Below, piece after piece: positions 54,165 through 62,935 of a stretch of DNA of 64,000 bases. The position numbers and the translations under genes are program-made. Each line of letters begins with the position of its first letter. The first letter of the stretch is position 1. The notes under the pieces are model-generated. The model did not search any database, was not told where the DNA came from, and saw nothing but the letters and a program-made list of their open reading frames with translations. The DNA is from Blastococcus sp. CPCC 205250 (GTDB lineage: Bacteria; Actinomycetota; Actinomycetes; Mycobacteriales; Geodermatophilaceae), in NCBI RefSeq assembly GCF_019799925.1, contig NZ_JABGCG010000007.1, positions 291,005-355,004 of the forward strand. Reading direction: 5' to 3'.

Positions 54165-55476
54165 GGACGTCGAGGCCGAGCACGCCCGGGAGGTCCAGCC
54201 GGCGCACCTTGCCGGTCGAGGTGCGCGGGAGCTCCCCGACCGGGTGCAGGCTCTTGGGCCGCTTCGCCGGGGAGAGCCGCTCCCGGGCCCACGCCGCGAG
54301 GTCGGCCGGGTCGGCGTCGCCCACGAACGCGGCGACCACCCGCTGCCCCCAGTCCTCGTCGGGGACGCCGACGACGGCGCTCTCCACCACTCCCGGGTGG
54401 GCGTCGAGCACCGCCTCCACCTCGGCCGGGTAGACGTTGACCCCACCGGAGATGACGAGGTCCTCCCGGCGCCCGTCCAGCCACACCACGCCCTCGTCGT
54501 CGACCCGGCCGAGGTCCCCGACGGTGACCCGGTCGCCCCGCCAGGCCGCCGCCGTCTTGTCCGGGGCCCGCCAGTACTCGAAGCGGGCCCAGCGCGGCAC
54601 CGCGCACCACAGCTGCCCGCGCTCGTCGGTCGAGAGCGCCCGCCCGGGGCGGGCCCGCCCCACGCTGCCGGGGTACGCCTGCCAGTCCTCCGGCGAGCAG
54701 ACGGTGAACTGCGCCTCCGTCGAGCCGTAGAACTCCCACACGCTGCCCTCCGGCGCGGCGGCCAGCACCGCGCGCTTGAGCGGCTCGGGGCAGGGCGCCC
54801 CGGCGTGCACCAGACGGCGGAAGGAGGACCAGTCGACGGCGCCGTGGGCCAGCAGCCGCTGCAGGTGCGTGGGCACGCAGAAGGTGGTGGTCGGCCGCAG
54901 CGTCGAGATCGCCTCCGCCGCCCGCGTCACGTCGAACGGCCCGGGCAGCAGCACCTCGCCCCCGGCCAGCAGCGTGTGGACGGAGAAGCGCAGCGGGGCG
55001 GAGTGGTGCAGCGGGGAGAGCACGAGGTGCCGGTCGGCGGGGACGAAGCCCCACAGGTCGATCTCCTCGGCGGCCAGCGCGCGGGCGTCGTCCTCGGCGA
55101 GCACCCCGGACCACACGCCCTTGCGCCGCCCGGTGGTGCCGGAGGTGTAGTGCATGGGCCGGGCCAGCGGGACCTCGGCCAGGTCGGTCTCGGCGCTGCC
55201 GGTCAGCAGCCGCCCCGGGGCGTCGCCGACGTCGAGGGCGGGGTCGGCGTCCGCGGCCAGCTCCGCACGCTCGGCGGCGGGCAGCGCCGGGTCCAGGACG
55301 ACGGGGACGACGCCGGTGCGCAGCGCGCCCAGGACGACGGCCAGCAGCGCCGGGGACGACGCCGCCGAGACCAGGAGCCGGTCCCCGGCGCGCAGGCCGG
55401 CCGCCTGCAGCGCCGCCGCGGCCCGCCGCTGGTCGCGCTCGCTGTCGGCGGCGCGGACGACCGGCACCGGCGTCAT
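54157..55476 (-). CDS. AMP-forming acyl-CoA synthetase/ligase-like protein
   Basis: This 439-residue adenylate-forming enzyme is shorter than typical 500-residue acyl-CoA synthetases. The nucleotide motif HYTSGTTGRRKGV (near 110), EFYGSTEAQ (near 250), VGDLGRVDDEG (near 320) and final LPRTSTGKVRR (Lys near 420) are all present, so it should be active on a carboxylic acid. The N-terminal region is reduced. The ATG at 55476 overlaps the MBL stop (ATGA) and its own end overlaps the GMC gene by 8 bp: three co-translated genes. The substrate is unknown. Confidence 0.87.
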   Translation of the reverse strand: MTPVPVVRAADSERDQRRAAAALQAAGLRAGDRLLVSAASSPALLAVVLGALRTGVVPVVLDPALPAAERAELAADADPALDVGDAPGRLLTGSAETDLAEVPLARPMHYTSGTTGRRKGVWSGVLAEDDARALAAEEIDLWGFVPADRHLVLSPLHHSAPLRFSVHTLLAGGEVLLPGPFDVTRAAEAISTLRPTTTFCVPTHLQRLLAHGAVDWSSFRRLVHAGAPCPEPLKRAVLAAAPEGSVWEFYGSTEAQFTVCSPEDWQAYPGSVGRARPGRALSTDERGQLWCAVPRWARFEYWRAPDKTAAAWRGDRVTVGDLGRVDDEGVVWLDGRREDLVISGGVNVYPAEVEAVLDAHPGVVESAVVGVPDEDWGQRVVAAFVGDADPADLAAWARERLSPAKRPKSLHPVGELPRTSTGKVRRLDLPGVLGLDVRA

Positions 55477-56339
55477 GCCGGGCGGACCTCGTCGCCGGCG
55501 ACGGCGAGCCGCCCCTCGAGGGCCAGCTTGTCCAGCATCGACCGGGTCGACGCGGCCGCGGCGGGCCAGACCTCGCGCGGGACGGCGGCGTAGATGGTGG
55601 CCACCAGGTCGTCGACGCTGCGCGCCCCGGCGGCCACCGCGGCCAGCACCTGCTCCTCGCGGAAGGCGCGGTGGGCCAGGTAGTACTCCAGGACGGCGAG
55701 CGGGTCCTCGGTCAGCTCCGGCCCGTGCCCGCAGTAGAGGGCGCTGGGGCCGAGGTCGTGCACCCGGCGCAGCGACTCCAGGTACGCCACCACGTCGCCC
55801 TCCGGGTGGGTGACCACGGAGGTGCCGCGGCCGAGCACGTGGTCGCCGACGAGCACCGCCCCGGACTCCACGCGGAAGGCGAGGTGGTCGGCGCAGTGGC
55901 CGGGCGTGCCGACGACCTCCAGTGGAGTCCCGGCCAGCCGCAACCGCTCACCCGCCTCGAGCACCCGTCCGCCGGGGCCGGCCACGAGGGGGTCGGCCGC
56001 CGCGACCTGGGCGCCGAATCGGGCGCCCCACGGCTGCGCGGCGTCGGCGTGGTCGCCGTGGTGGTGGGTCACGAGCACCCCGACGCAGCGCGCGTCCCGG
56101 GCGGCGAGCGCGGCCTCCACGGCGGCCAGGTGCGCGGGGTCGTCGGGCCCGGGGTCGACGAGGACCGCCTGCCCGCTGCCCGGCTCACCGACCACGTAGG
56201 TGTTCGTGCCGTCGAGCGTCATCCCGGAGGGATTGGGCGCCAGCACCCGCGTGACCAGCGGTTCCAGCTCGGCGGTGCGGGTCATCGACCCGGGGGCGGG
56301 GAGGTCCCATGTGAGCCGTGGGTCCAGGGGTGCGTCCAC
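55473..56339 (-). CDS. metallo-beta-lactamase-fold hydrolase (LACTB2-like)
   Basis: This 288-residue MBL-fold hydrolase has the metal motif VTHHHGDHADA (near 88), GTPGHCADHLAF and LVGDHVLGRG further on. The C-terminal 70 residues form a small helical domain (PREVWPAAAASTRSMLDKLALEGRL in part) like the LACTB2 subgroup, whose members act as nucleases or thioesterase-like hydrolases. GTG at 56339 is chosen because TAGCGT (56347-56352) ends 7 nt upstream; an ATG at 56285 would lose 18 residues. It heads an operon with the AMP-ligase and GMC genes (ATGA overlap), and its promoter is back to back with that of the poly-Ser lipoprotein. Confidence 0.85.
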   Translation of the reverse strand: MDAPLDPRLTWDLPAPGSMTRTAELEPLVTRVLAPNPSGMTLDGTNTYVVGEPGSGQAVLVDPGPDDPAHLAAVEAALAARDARCVGVLVTHHHGDHADAAQPWGARFGAQVAAADPLVAGPGGRVLEAGERLRLAGTPLEVVGTPGHCADHLAFRVESGAVLVGDHVLGRGTSVVTHPEGDVVAYLESLRRVHDLGPSALYCGHGPELTEDPLAVLEYYLAHRAFREEQVLAAVAAGARSVDDLVATIYAAVPREVWPAAAASTRSMLDKLALEGRLAVAGDEVRPA

Positions 56340-56346
56340 GACCGGC

Positions 56347-56390
56347 ACGCTATCGGGTGATCGGCATCCGCCCTGCTCGGCGGCTAACGT
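56347..56390. promoter_or_regulatory. divergent pair of -10 boxes (MBL operon / lipoprotein)
   Basis: TAGCGT on the minus strand (56347-56352) and TAACGT on the plus strand (56385-56390) each end 7 nt before a start codon (56339 and 56398). The two leaderless promoters are back to back within 58 bp. Confidence 0.5.
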
Positions 56391-56397
56391 CCGGCGC

Positions 56398-56928
56398 ATG
56401 CGCGCACTCCGACGCCTGGCCCGCCCTGCGGTCGCCACGGCCGCCGCCGTCCTGCTCCTGTCCGGATGCGGGGGCGACGACGACTCGTCGTCGTCCTCGT
56501 CGTCCTCCTCCAGCTCCTCCAGCTCCTCCTCCTCCAGCTCCTCGTCGAGCAGCCCCGCCGAGACCAGCTCGTCGGGCGGCGCCGGCGGCGACGCCGAGGT
56601 CGCGCAGTTCTGCAGCCAGGCCGAGGAGTTCGCCACGGCCGCCAGTGACCTGGGCTCGGTCACCGACCCCGCGCAGCTCGCCCCGCAGCTGCAGAACGCC
56701 GCCGCCGCGTTCGACGCCACCGAGCCGCCGGCCGAGATCGCCCAGGACTGGGACGTGCTCGGCGGGGCCCTGCGCAACTGGGCCGACGTGGCCAGCACCG
56801 TCGACCTCGCGACCCCGGACGGCCAGTCGCAGTTCCAGACGGCCGGCCAGGAGTTCCTCACCGCGTTCACCGGCCCCTCGGGCCAGACCGTCGAGCAGTA
56901 CGTCACCACGAACTGCCCCGGCGCCTGA
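56398..56928 (+). CDS. lipoprotein with 23-serine linker
   Basis: This 176-residue lipoprotein has signal and lipobox LLLSGC (Cys near 22), three Asp, then 23 consecutive Ser residues encoded by mixed TCG/TCC/AGC codons, and a helical domain from about 65 (VAQFCSQAEEFATAASDLG onward). The mixed codons mean the run is protein-selected as well as replication-prone. The domain has two cysteines (FCSQ and TTNCPGA). The family is unknown. TAACGT (56385-56390) ends 7 nt before the ATG (leaderless). It ends in a strong terminator shared with the convergent M23 gene. Confidence 0.75.
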   Translation: MRALRRLARPAVATAAAVLLLSGCGGDDDSSSSSSSSSSSSSSSSSSSSSSSPAETSSSGGAGGDAEVAQFCSQAEEFATAASDLGSVTDPAQLAPQLQNAAAAFDATEPPAEIAQDWDVLGGALRNWADVASTVDLATPDGQSQFQTAGQEFLTAFTGPSGQTVEQYVTTNCPGA

Positions 56929-56948
56929 CCGCGGTCCCCGACACGGCA

Positions 56949-56982
56949 GCGGCCCGCCACCCCCTCGGGGGTGGCGGGCCGC
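56949..56982. terminator. bidirectional terminator hairpin
   Basis: A perfect 16-bp inverted repeat (GCGGCCCGCCACCCCC with its complement) around TC lies between the convergent lipoprotein and M23 peptidase genes. Confidence 0.85.
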
Positions 56983-57003
56983 TCGCGTGTGGCAGGGGTC
57001 CGG

Positions 57004-58371
57004 TCAGCAGCCGCTGACGCCGACCCCGCGGTTGCGCAGCCACTGGGCGGGGTTGACCGCGCCGCTGTACATGGCGCCGTTCGGGTGCACCTCGAAGTGC
57101 AGGTGGGGGCCGGTCGACTGCCCGCGGTTGCCGACCTCGGCGATGTGCTCGCCCGCCGAGACCCGCTCACCCACGCTGACGAAGTAGCGGTTGACGTGCC
57201 CGTAGACGGTCACCGCGCCGTCGTCGCCGAGGATGTAGACCGCGTAGCCGAAGCCGGTGGCGGTGCCGGCCCGCTTGACCACGCCACTGTGGGCGGCGTA
57301 GATCGGGGTGCCGATCGGAGCGGCGATGTCCATGCCGTTGTGCGTGGTGCCCCACCGCGCGCCGTAGCAGCTGGAGATCCGGCCGGAGCTCGGCATCACG
57401 TAGGGGCCGCTCCCCCCGCCGGAGGCGGTGCCCCCGCCGGAGGACCCGCTCCCGCCGCTGCTGCCCTGCTGGCTCGCGGCACGCGCTGCGGCTGCCGCGG
57501 CAGCGGCCTCCCGGGCCGCCCGCTCGGCGGCTGCGGCCGCCGCGGCCTCCTCGGCGGCCTTCTGCTGCTGCCACTGCTGGTAGGCGTCGCGGGCCCCCTG
57601 CAGCTCGAGCAGCGCGATGTTGGCGGCCTCGAGCTGCTGGTCGTACTGCGCCTTCTGCGCGGCGATCTCGCTGTAGGCGGCCAGCTGGGTGGCCGCCTGC
57701 TGGTCGGCGGCCTCCTTGGCCGCCGCGGCCTCGGCCTCGGCCGCGGCTGCGGCGTCCCGGGTCGCGCGGGCGGCGGACTCGGCGTTGGCCTGGTCGACCC
57801 GGGCGAGCTCCAGGGAGTCGAGGACGTCGACCTGCGTGTTGCCCACGAACTCCAGCATCGCCGCCCGCTGGACCAGCTCGGCGGGGCCGTCGGCGTCGAG
57901 CAGGACGTGCGTGGTGGAGAGCTGGCTGCCGTTGATGTAGCTGGTACGGGCGAAGTCGCCGATGCGGCCCCGCGCGGCGGCCACGGCGTCGGCCGCGGCC
58001 TGCAGCTGCGCGGCGGCCTGGTCGGCGGCGGCCTGGGCGGCCAGGCGTGCCTCCTCGGCGGCCAGGTAGGTCGCGCCGGCGGCCTCGGCCTGCACGGTCA
58101 GCCGGTCGAGCTCGGCCTCGGCGCCGGCGACGAGGGCGGCGATGCGGCCCACCTCGGCCGCGGCGGCGTCCTGCTGGGCCCGGGCGTCGGAGATCTGGCT
58201 GTCGGAGGGGTTGGCCGGCGGAGCGGGCACGGCGAGCGCGGGAGCGGCCGAGCCGATGAGCGCGGCGCTCGCGAGGACCCCGGCGAGGGCGAGGCGCAGA
58301 CCGCGCGGACGGCGGCCGGAGGAAGGCCGGCCGGCGTGCGTCCGGCGCCGGGCGGCGGGGCCCTGCAGCAT
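57004..58371 (-). CDS. M23 peptidoglycan endopeptidase with coiled-coil
   Basis: This 455-residue secreted hydrolase has a Tat/Sec-like signal (LRLALAGVLASAALIGSAAPALA, about 25-47), a long Ala-rich coiled-coil (about 60-300) and a lysostaphin-type M23 domain (about 330-450). The zinc motifs are HNGMDIA (H-x3-D, near 344) and HLHFEVH (near 424), both complete. It is the EnvC/NlpD-like layout that cuts peptide cross-links during growth or division. GGGAG is 6 nt before the ATG at 58371. A leader of about 150 nt lies upstream, with a 7-bp hairpin (CCTGTCC / GGACAGG); I could not match it to a riboswitch class. Confidence 0.9.
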   Translation of the reverse strand: MLQGPAARRRTHAGRPSSGRRPRGLRLALAGVLASAALIGSAAPALAVPAPPANPSDSQISDARAQQDAAAAEVGRIAALVAGAEAELDRLTVQAEAAGATYLAAEEARLAAQAAADQAAAQLQAAADAVAAARGRIGDFARTSYINGSQLSTTHVLLDADGPAELVQRAAMLEFVGNTQVDVLDSLELARVDQANAESAARATRDAAAAAEAEAAAAKEAADQQAATQLAAYSEIAAQKAQYDQQLEAANIALLELQGARDAYQQWQQQKAAEEAAAAAAAERAAREAAAAAAAARAASQQGSSGGSGSSGGGTASGGGSGPYVMPSSGRISSCYGARWGTTHNGMDIAAPIGTPIYAAHSGVVKRAGTATGFGYAVYILGDDGAVTVYGHVNRYFVSVGERVSAGEHIAEVGNRGQSTGPHLHFEVHPNGAMYSGAVNPAQWLRNRGVGVSGC

Positions 58372-58533
58372 CTGTCGCTCCCTGGGGAAGAGGGTGGGCG
58401 GGTGGTCCGCGGGGCGGCGTCACACCGGCCCCATGCGGTTCTCCTGTCCCCTTGGTTCTCGTCACCCGGACAGGGGATCTTGAGGGCTCGCGGCCGGATT
58501 TCTCCCCGGACGTGTCTCGGATCGCGGCGGACC

Positions 58534-58539
58534 TAGGCT
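58534..58539 (+). promoter_or_regulatory. -10 box before the valine dehydrogenase start
   Basis: TAGGCT ends 7 nt before the GTG at 58547, the spacing of a leaderless transcript. It lies in the 175-bp gap shared with the divergent M23 gene. Confidence 0.5.
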
Positions 58540-58546
58540 CGGCACC

Positions 58547-59611
58547 GTGGACGTCTTCGGCTCCGGGCACGAACAGGTCGTCTTCTGCTCCGACCCCGGG
58601 TCGGGGCTCCGGGCGGTGATCGCCATCTACTCGACGGCGTTGGGGCCGGCCCTCGGGGGCACCCGGTTCCACCCCTACCCCGACGAGGAGTCCGCCGTCG
58701 CCGACGCCCTCGCGCTGTCCAAGGCCATGGCCTACAAGAACAGCCTGGCCGGCCTGGACCTCGGCGGCGGCAAGGGCGTGATCCTCGGGGACCCGACCAC
58801 CGACAAGACCGAGGCGCTGCTGCGCGCCTACGGGCGGTTCGTGGAGTCCCTCGGCGGCCGCTACCTGACCGCGTGCGACGTCGGCACCTACAACGCCGAC
58901 CTGGACGTCGTCGCCCGCGAGACCCGCTTCGCGCACGGCCGGTCCCTGGCGGTGGGCGGCTGCGGGGACTCCTCGGTGCTCACCGCCTACGGCGTCTTCC
59001 AGGGGATGCGCGCGGCGGCCCAGCACCGCTGGGGCAAGCCGAGCCTGGCCGGCCGCACCGTCGCCGTCGCGGGGGTCGGCAAGGTGGGCAGTTGGCTGGT
59101 CGACCGCCTGGTCGAGGACGGCGCCGACGTCGTCGTCACCGACGTGGACGCCGCAGCGGTGGCGCGGGTGCAGGCCCGCCACCCCGACGTCGACGCCGTG
59201 GCCGACACGCACGCCCTCGTGCGCACCCCGTCGGACGTGTACGCGCCCTGCGCCCTGGGCGGCGCCCTCGACGACGAGACGGTCGCCGTCCTGGAGGCGG
59301 AGATCGTCTGCGGCGGGGCGAACAACCAGCTCGCCCACGACGGGACGCCGGACCTCCTGGCGCGCCGCGGCATCCTCTACGCACCGGACTACCTGGTGAA
59401 CGCCGGCGGCGTCATCCAGGTCGAGGACGAGCGGCACGGCTTCGACTTCGCCCGTGCCGAGGCGCGGGCGGCCGGCATCTTCGACGTCACGCTGCGGGTC
59501 CTGCAGGCGGCCGATGCCGACGGCGTCTCCCCCGCCGTCGCCGCCGACCGGCTCGCCGAGGAGCGCATGCGCTCGGTCGGCCGGCTGGCCACCATCCGCC
59601 TGCCCCGCTGA
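58547..59611 (+). CDS. vdh: Leu/Phe/Val dehydrogenase (valine dehydrogenase)
   Basis: This 354-residue NAD-dependent amino-acid dehydrogenase deaminates branched-chain amino acids. The catalytic lysines are in [18 protein letters not shown] (near 64-80), and the NAD Rossmann motif is [21 protein letters not shown] (near 166). The C-terminal block [18 protein letters not shown] is typical of valine and leucine dehydrogenases. Actinomycetes use it to break down valine. The GTG at 58547 follows TAGGCT (58534-58539) with 7 nt and no ribosome-binding site: leaderless. It is divergent from the M23 gene and 230 bp before DUF3073. Confidence 0.9.
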   Translation: MDVFGSGHEQVVFCSDPGSGLRAVIAIYSTALGPALGGTRFHPYPDEESAVADALALSKAMAYKNSLAGLDLGGGKGVILGDPTTDKTEALLRAYGRFVESLGGRYLTACDVGTYNADLDVVARETRFAHGRSLAVGGCGDSSVLTAYGVFQGMRAAAQHRWGKPSLAGRTVAVAGVGKVGSWLVDRLVEDGADVVVTDVDAAAVARVQARHPDVDAVADTHALVRTPSDVYAPCALGGALDDETVAVLEAEIVCGGANNQLAHDGTPDLLARRGILYAPDYLVNAGGVIQVEDERHGFDFARAEARAAGIFDVTLRVLQAADADGVSPAVAADRLAEERMRSVGRLATIRLPR

Positions 59612-59620
59612 CCTCCTCCG

Positions 59621-59640
59621 GCCGTGACCTGGGTCACGGC
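59621..59640. promoter_or_regulatory. perfect 20-bp palindrome GTGA-N6-TCAC, CRP/GlxR-like site
   Basis: GCCGTGACC then TG then GGTCACGGC. The core GTGACCTGGGTCAC fits the cAMP-receptor (CRP/GlxR) pattern GTGA-N6-TCAC of actinobacteria. It begins 10 bp after the vdh stop codon and 201 bp before the DUF3073 start, so it may control the latter. A TAAGCT (-10 like) lies nearer the gene, about 59745. Confidence 0.55.
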
Positions 59641-59840
59641 GGGAGGGCCGATGTCCCGAGCGGCCGGGCCGCCGACAGCCGGTTCCCACCCCCGTACGGG
59701 CGACCGGAGGGGAGGACGTGTGCCCGCCGTGGATGCGTGTCGTAAGCTCGGTCGAGACACAGTCACTCAGTCGGGGTCGCCACGCGGGCCGCTCAGCCCG
59801 GAGCTGGGCTCCCGTACTCCGTAACGAGGGGGTCGAGCCG

Positions 59841-60062
59841 ATGGGGCGCGGCCGAGCGAAGGCCAAGCAGACACGCGTGGCCCGTGAGCTCAAGTACAGC
59901 TCACCCAACACCGACCTCTCCGCGCTCCAGCGCGAACTGGCCGGCTCTCCGTCGACCTACACGCCGTCTCCTGCGGCGAAGGACGACGACGAGGACGACG
60001 ACGAGTACGCCGACCGCTGGGCGGACGACGACTCGGACGACGACTGGGCCGCCAGCCGCTGA
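59841..60062 (+). CDS. DUF3073 family protein
   Basis: This 73-residue protein begins MGRGRAKAKQTRVARELKYSS, the conserved DUF3073 opening, then NTDLSALQRELAG and a highly acidic tail (KDDDEDDDEYADRWADDD). The family is found across actinobacteria, often next to purM and purF, as here (divided by a terminator). Its function is unknown; the basic head and acidic tail suggest binding to nucleic acid or a partner. The ATG at 59841 has GAGGGGG upstream at 8 nt. Confidence 0.9.
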   Translation: MGRGRAKAKQTRVARELKYSSPNTDLSALQRELAGSPSTYTPSPAAKDDDEDDDEYADRWADDDSDDDWAASR

Positions 60063-60094
60063 GCGGCGTCTGACCACGGTCCCAGCCTGACGGA

Positions 60095-60124
60095 GCACCG
60101 CCGTCCCCTCGGGGGCGGCGGTGC
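60095..60124. terminator. bidirectional terminator hairpin
   Basis: GCACCGCCGtCCCC pairs with GGGGCGGCGGTGC around TCG, with one bulged T. It lies between the convergent DUF3073 and purM genes. Confidence 0.75.
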
Positions 60125-60198
60125 CGTCGTGCTGTCCGGGGGACGCGTCGGCGTCCCCCTCCCCGCCCTGCTCCGCCGGACCGGCCGGAGCGCGCGGA

Positions 60199-61275
60199 TC
60201 AGCGGTAGGTGCCCTCCAGGCGGGCGGCGGCGGGCTGCCCCGGGGTCGCGGCGATCGTCCCGGCGACCCAGGCGGGGACGCCACGGCCGGTGAGCAGTGC
60301 GACGGCGCGGTCGGCCACCGCGGCCGACACGACCGCCACCATGCCGACGCCGCAGTTGAACGCGCGCTCGGACTCCTCGCGCGGCACGCCGTGCTCCTCC
60401 AGCAGGTGCACCGCGGCCGGCAGCGCCCAGGTGCCGCGGTCGAGCACCGCCTCGGCGCCCACGGGCACGACCCGCACGGTGTTGCCGGCCAGCCCGCCGC
60501 CGGTGATGTGCGCGAACGCGTGCACGCCGTCGGTGCCGAGGTCCTCGACCAGGGCCAGGCAGTCCAGGGCGTAGATGCGGGTGGGCTCCAGCAGCACGTC
60601 CCCGAGCGGGCGGTCCATGCCCCGTGGGGTCCCGGCCAGGTCCAGCCCGGCGTCGGCCACGACCCGGCGCACCAGCGAGTACCCGTTGGAGTGGAACCCG
60701 GAGGAGGCCATCGCGACGACGACGTCGCCGGGGCGCACCCGCTCGGGCCCCAGGACGGCGTCGGCCTCGACGACGCCGACGGCCGTGGCCGCCAGGTCGT
60801 AGTCGTCGGGCGCCATCAGGTCGCCGTGCTCGGCGGTCTCCCCGCCGACCAGCGAGGCACCGGCGAGCGTGCAGCCCTGGGCGATGCCGGTGACGATCGC
60901 GGCGATCCGCTCCGGCACCACCCGTCCGCAGGCGACGTAGTCCTGCAGGAACAGCGGCTCGGCGCCGCAGGCGACCAGGTCGTCGACGACCATCGCGACC
61001 AGGTCGATGCCGACGGTGTCGTGCCGGTCCAGCTGCCGGGCCAGGGCGATCTTCGTGCCGACGCCGTCGGTGGAGGACGCCAGCAGCGGCCGCCGGTACT
61101 TCGTGACGTCGAGCGCGAAGAGCCCGGCGAAACCGCCCAGGCCCCCGACGACCTCGGGCCGGGTGGTCCGCTCGACGGCGCTGCGCATCAGCGTGACGGC
61201 GCGCTCGCCGGCGTCGATGTCGACGCCGCTGTCCGCGTAGGTGAACCGCCGCTCGCTGCCGGCCGGGGCGCTCAC
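60199..61275 (-). CDS. purM: phosphoribosylformylglycinamidine cyclo-ligase
   Basis: This 358-residue enzyme is the fifth step of purine synthesis: ATP-dependent ring closure of FGAM to AIR. Family motifs are TYADSGVDIDAGERAV (near 12), LLASSTDGVGTKIALAR (near 64) and ASLVGGETAEH (near 140), with ASSGFHSNGYSLVRR and HITGGGLAGN further on. The length is normal. The GTG at 61275 overlaps the purF stop (GTGA), so purF and purM are translated together, the usual actinobacterial order. Confidence 0.95.
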   Translation of the reverse strand: MSAPAGSERRFTYADSGVDIDAGERAVTLMRSAVERTTRPEVVGGLGGFAGLFALDVTKYRRPLLASSTDGVGTKIALARQLDRHDTVGIDLVAMVVDDLVACGAEPLFLQDYVACGRVVPERIAAIVTGIAQGCTLAGASLVGGETAEHGDLMAPDDYDLAATAVGVVEADAVLGPERVRPGDVVVAMASSGFHSNGYSLVRRVVADAGLDLAGTPRGMDRPLGDVLLEPTRIYALDCLALVEDLGTDGVHAFAHITGGGLAGNTVRVVPVGAEAVLDRGTWALPAAVHLLEEHGVPREESERAFNCGVGMVAVVSAAVADRAVALLTGRGVPAWVAGTIAATPGQPAAARLEGTYR

Positions 61276-62843
61276 GGCCGGCGCAGGGCGTCGTCCGCGC
61301 CGCCGGGCACGGTCGCGCTGCCGGCCTGCTGGCCCGTCCAGCCGGTGACGGCGCGCTGGGCGTCGGGGACGGTCCGCGGCATCGGCGTCCGGCCGATCCC
61401 CTCGAGCAGGTGCTTGCCGAGGACCTCGGACTCGCCCAGCTCGATCGGGTAGGAGCCGGTGAAGCAGGCGGTGCACAGCCGGTTGGCCGGCTGCTCGGTC
61501 GCCGCGATCAGCCCCTGCTCGGAGACGTAGGCCAGCGAGTCGGCGTTGATGGACGCGCGGACGCCGTCGACGTCCAGGCCGTTGGCGATGAGCTCCGCGC
61601 GGCTGGCGAAGTCGATGCCGTAGAAGCACGGCCACTTGACCGGCGGCGAGGAGATCCGCACGTGCACCTCGAGCGCGCCGGACTCGCGCAGCATGCGGAT
61701 GAGCGCGCGCTGGGTGTTGCCGCGCACGATCGAGTCGTCGACGACGACCAGGCGCTTGCCGCGGATGACGTCACGCAGCGGGTTGAGCTTGAGCCGGATG
61801 CCCAGCTGCCGGATCGTCTGCGAGGGCTGGATGAACGTGCGGCCCACGTAGGAGTTCTTGACCAGGCCCAGGCCGTAGGGGATGCCGCTGGCCTCCGCGT
61901 AGCCGACGGCGGCGGGGGTGCCCGACTCGGGCACGGGGATGACCAGGTCGGCCTCGACCGGGTGCTCCCGGGCCAGCCGGCGGCCGATCTCGACACGGGC
62001 GGCGTGCACGCCGCGGCCGCTGATGGTCGTGTCGGGCCGGGCGAGGTAGACGTACTCGAAGACGCAGCCCTTGGGGTCGGCGGCGGCGAAGTGCTGGCTG
62101 CGCAGGCCGTTCTCGTCGATGGCGATGAGCTCGCCGGGCTCGACCTCGCGCACCACGGAGGCGCCGACGATGTCCAGCGCCGCGGTCTCGCTGGCCACGA
62201 CCCAGCCCCGCTCCAGCCGGCCGAGGACGAGCGGGCGCACGCCCTGCGGGTCGCGCGCGGCGTAGAGCGTGTCCTCGTCCATGAACGTGAGGCTGAACGC
62301 GCCGCGCAGCTGGGGCAGCACCTCCATCGCCGCGGCCTCGATCGAGAGGTCCGGCCGGGCGGCGATGAGCGAGGTGACGAGGTCGGAGTCGGTGCTGGCG
62401 CTGAACGAGCCCTTCACCCCGGCGTCGGCGGCCTTGCTGGCCAGCTCGGCGGTGTTCACCAGGTTGCCGTTGTGGCACAGCGCCAGGCCGGTACCGGCGT
62501 CGGTGGTGCGGAACGTGGGCTGGGCGTTCTCCCACGTGGAGGAGCCGGTGGTCGAGTACCGGGTGTGGCCCACGGCGAGGTGGCCGCGCAGGCTGCCCAG
62601 GGTGGCCTCGTCGAACACCTGGCTGACCAGGCCGAGGTCCTTGTAGACGACGACGGAGGCGCCGTCGGACACCGCGATGCCGGCCGCCTCCTGCCCGCGG
62701 TGCTGGAGGGCGTAGAGGCCGAAGTAGGCGAGCTTGGCGACCTCCTCACCCGGGGCCCACACACCGAAGACCCCGCAGGCGTCCTGGGGTCCGGGTGAGT
62801 GGGGGTCGAGGTCGTGCGTCAGCCGTCCGTCTCCGCGAGGCAC
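61272..62843 (-). CDS. purF: amidophosphoribosyltransferase
   Basis: This 523-residue enzyme is the first committed step of purine synthesis: PRPP plus glutamine gives phosphoribosylamine. It is the Bacillus-type enzyme with a 22-residue propeptide before the catalytic Cys (QDACGVFGVW, Cys23) and iron-sulfur cysteines (KWPCFYG, RLCTACFTG). The PRPP loop is VVVDDSIVRGNTQ. GTG at 62843 is chosen because TACTCT (62851-62856) ends 7 nt upstream with no ribosome-binding site, so the message looks leaderless; an upstream extension has no support. The gene overlaps purM by GTGA. Confidence 0.94.
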   Translation of the reverse strand: MPRGDGRLTHDLDPHSPGPQDACGVFGVWAPGEEVAKLAYFGLYALQHRGQEAAGIAVSDGASVVVYKDLGLVSQVFDEATLGSLRGHLAVGHTRYSTTGSSTWENAQPTFRTTDAGTGLALCHNGNLVNTAELASKAADAGVKGSFSASTDSDLVTSLIAARPDLSIEAAAMEVLPQLRGAFSLTFMDEDTLYAARDPQGVRPLVLGRLERGWVVASETAALDIVGASVVREVEPGELIAIDENGLRSQHFAAADPKGCVFEYVYLARPDTTISGRGVHAARVEIGRRLAREHPVEADLVIPVPESGTPAAVGYAEASGIPYGLGLVKNSYVGRTFIQPSQTIRQLGIRLKLNPLRDVIRGKRLVVVDDSIVRGNTQRALIRMLRESGALEVHVRISSPPVKWPCFYGIDFASRAELIANGLDVDGVRASINADSLAYVSEQGLIAATEQPANRLCTACFTGSYPIELGESEVLGKHLLEGIGRTPMPRTVPDAQRAVTGWTGQQAGSATVPGGADDALRRP

Positions 62844-62850
62844 TCGTGCG

Positions 62851-62856
62851 AGAGTA
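62851..62856 (-). promoter_or_regulatory. -10 box of the purF-purM operon
   Basis: TACTCT on the minus strand ends 7 nt before the purF GTG, giving a leaderless mRNA. Only 92 bp separate it from the SPOR-like gene upstream. Confidence 0.55.
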
Positions 62857-62935
62857 CCGGTGCCCCGCCCGCCGCGGGTCCCCTCCCGCGGGATCCACGC
62901 CACACCCCGGCGCGTCGCGTACCGGGTCGGCCGGG

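Noticed and set aside
58372..58546. Possible c-di-AMP (ydaO-type) riboswitch ahead of the M23 gene.
   Set aside because: The leader has a 7-bp hairpin but I could not match the conserved ydaO core motifs. A covariance-model search would settle it.
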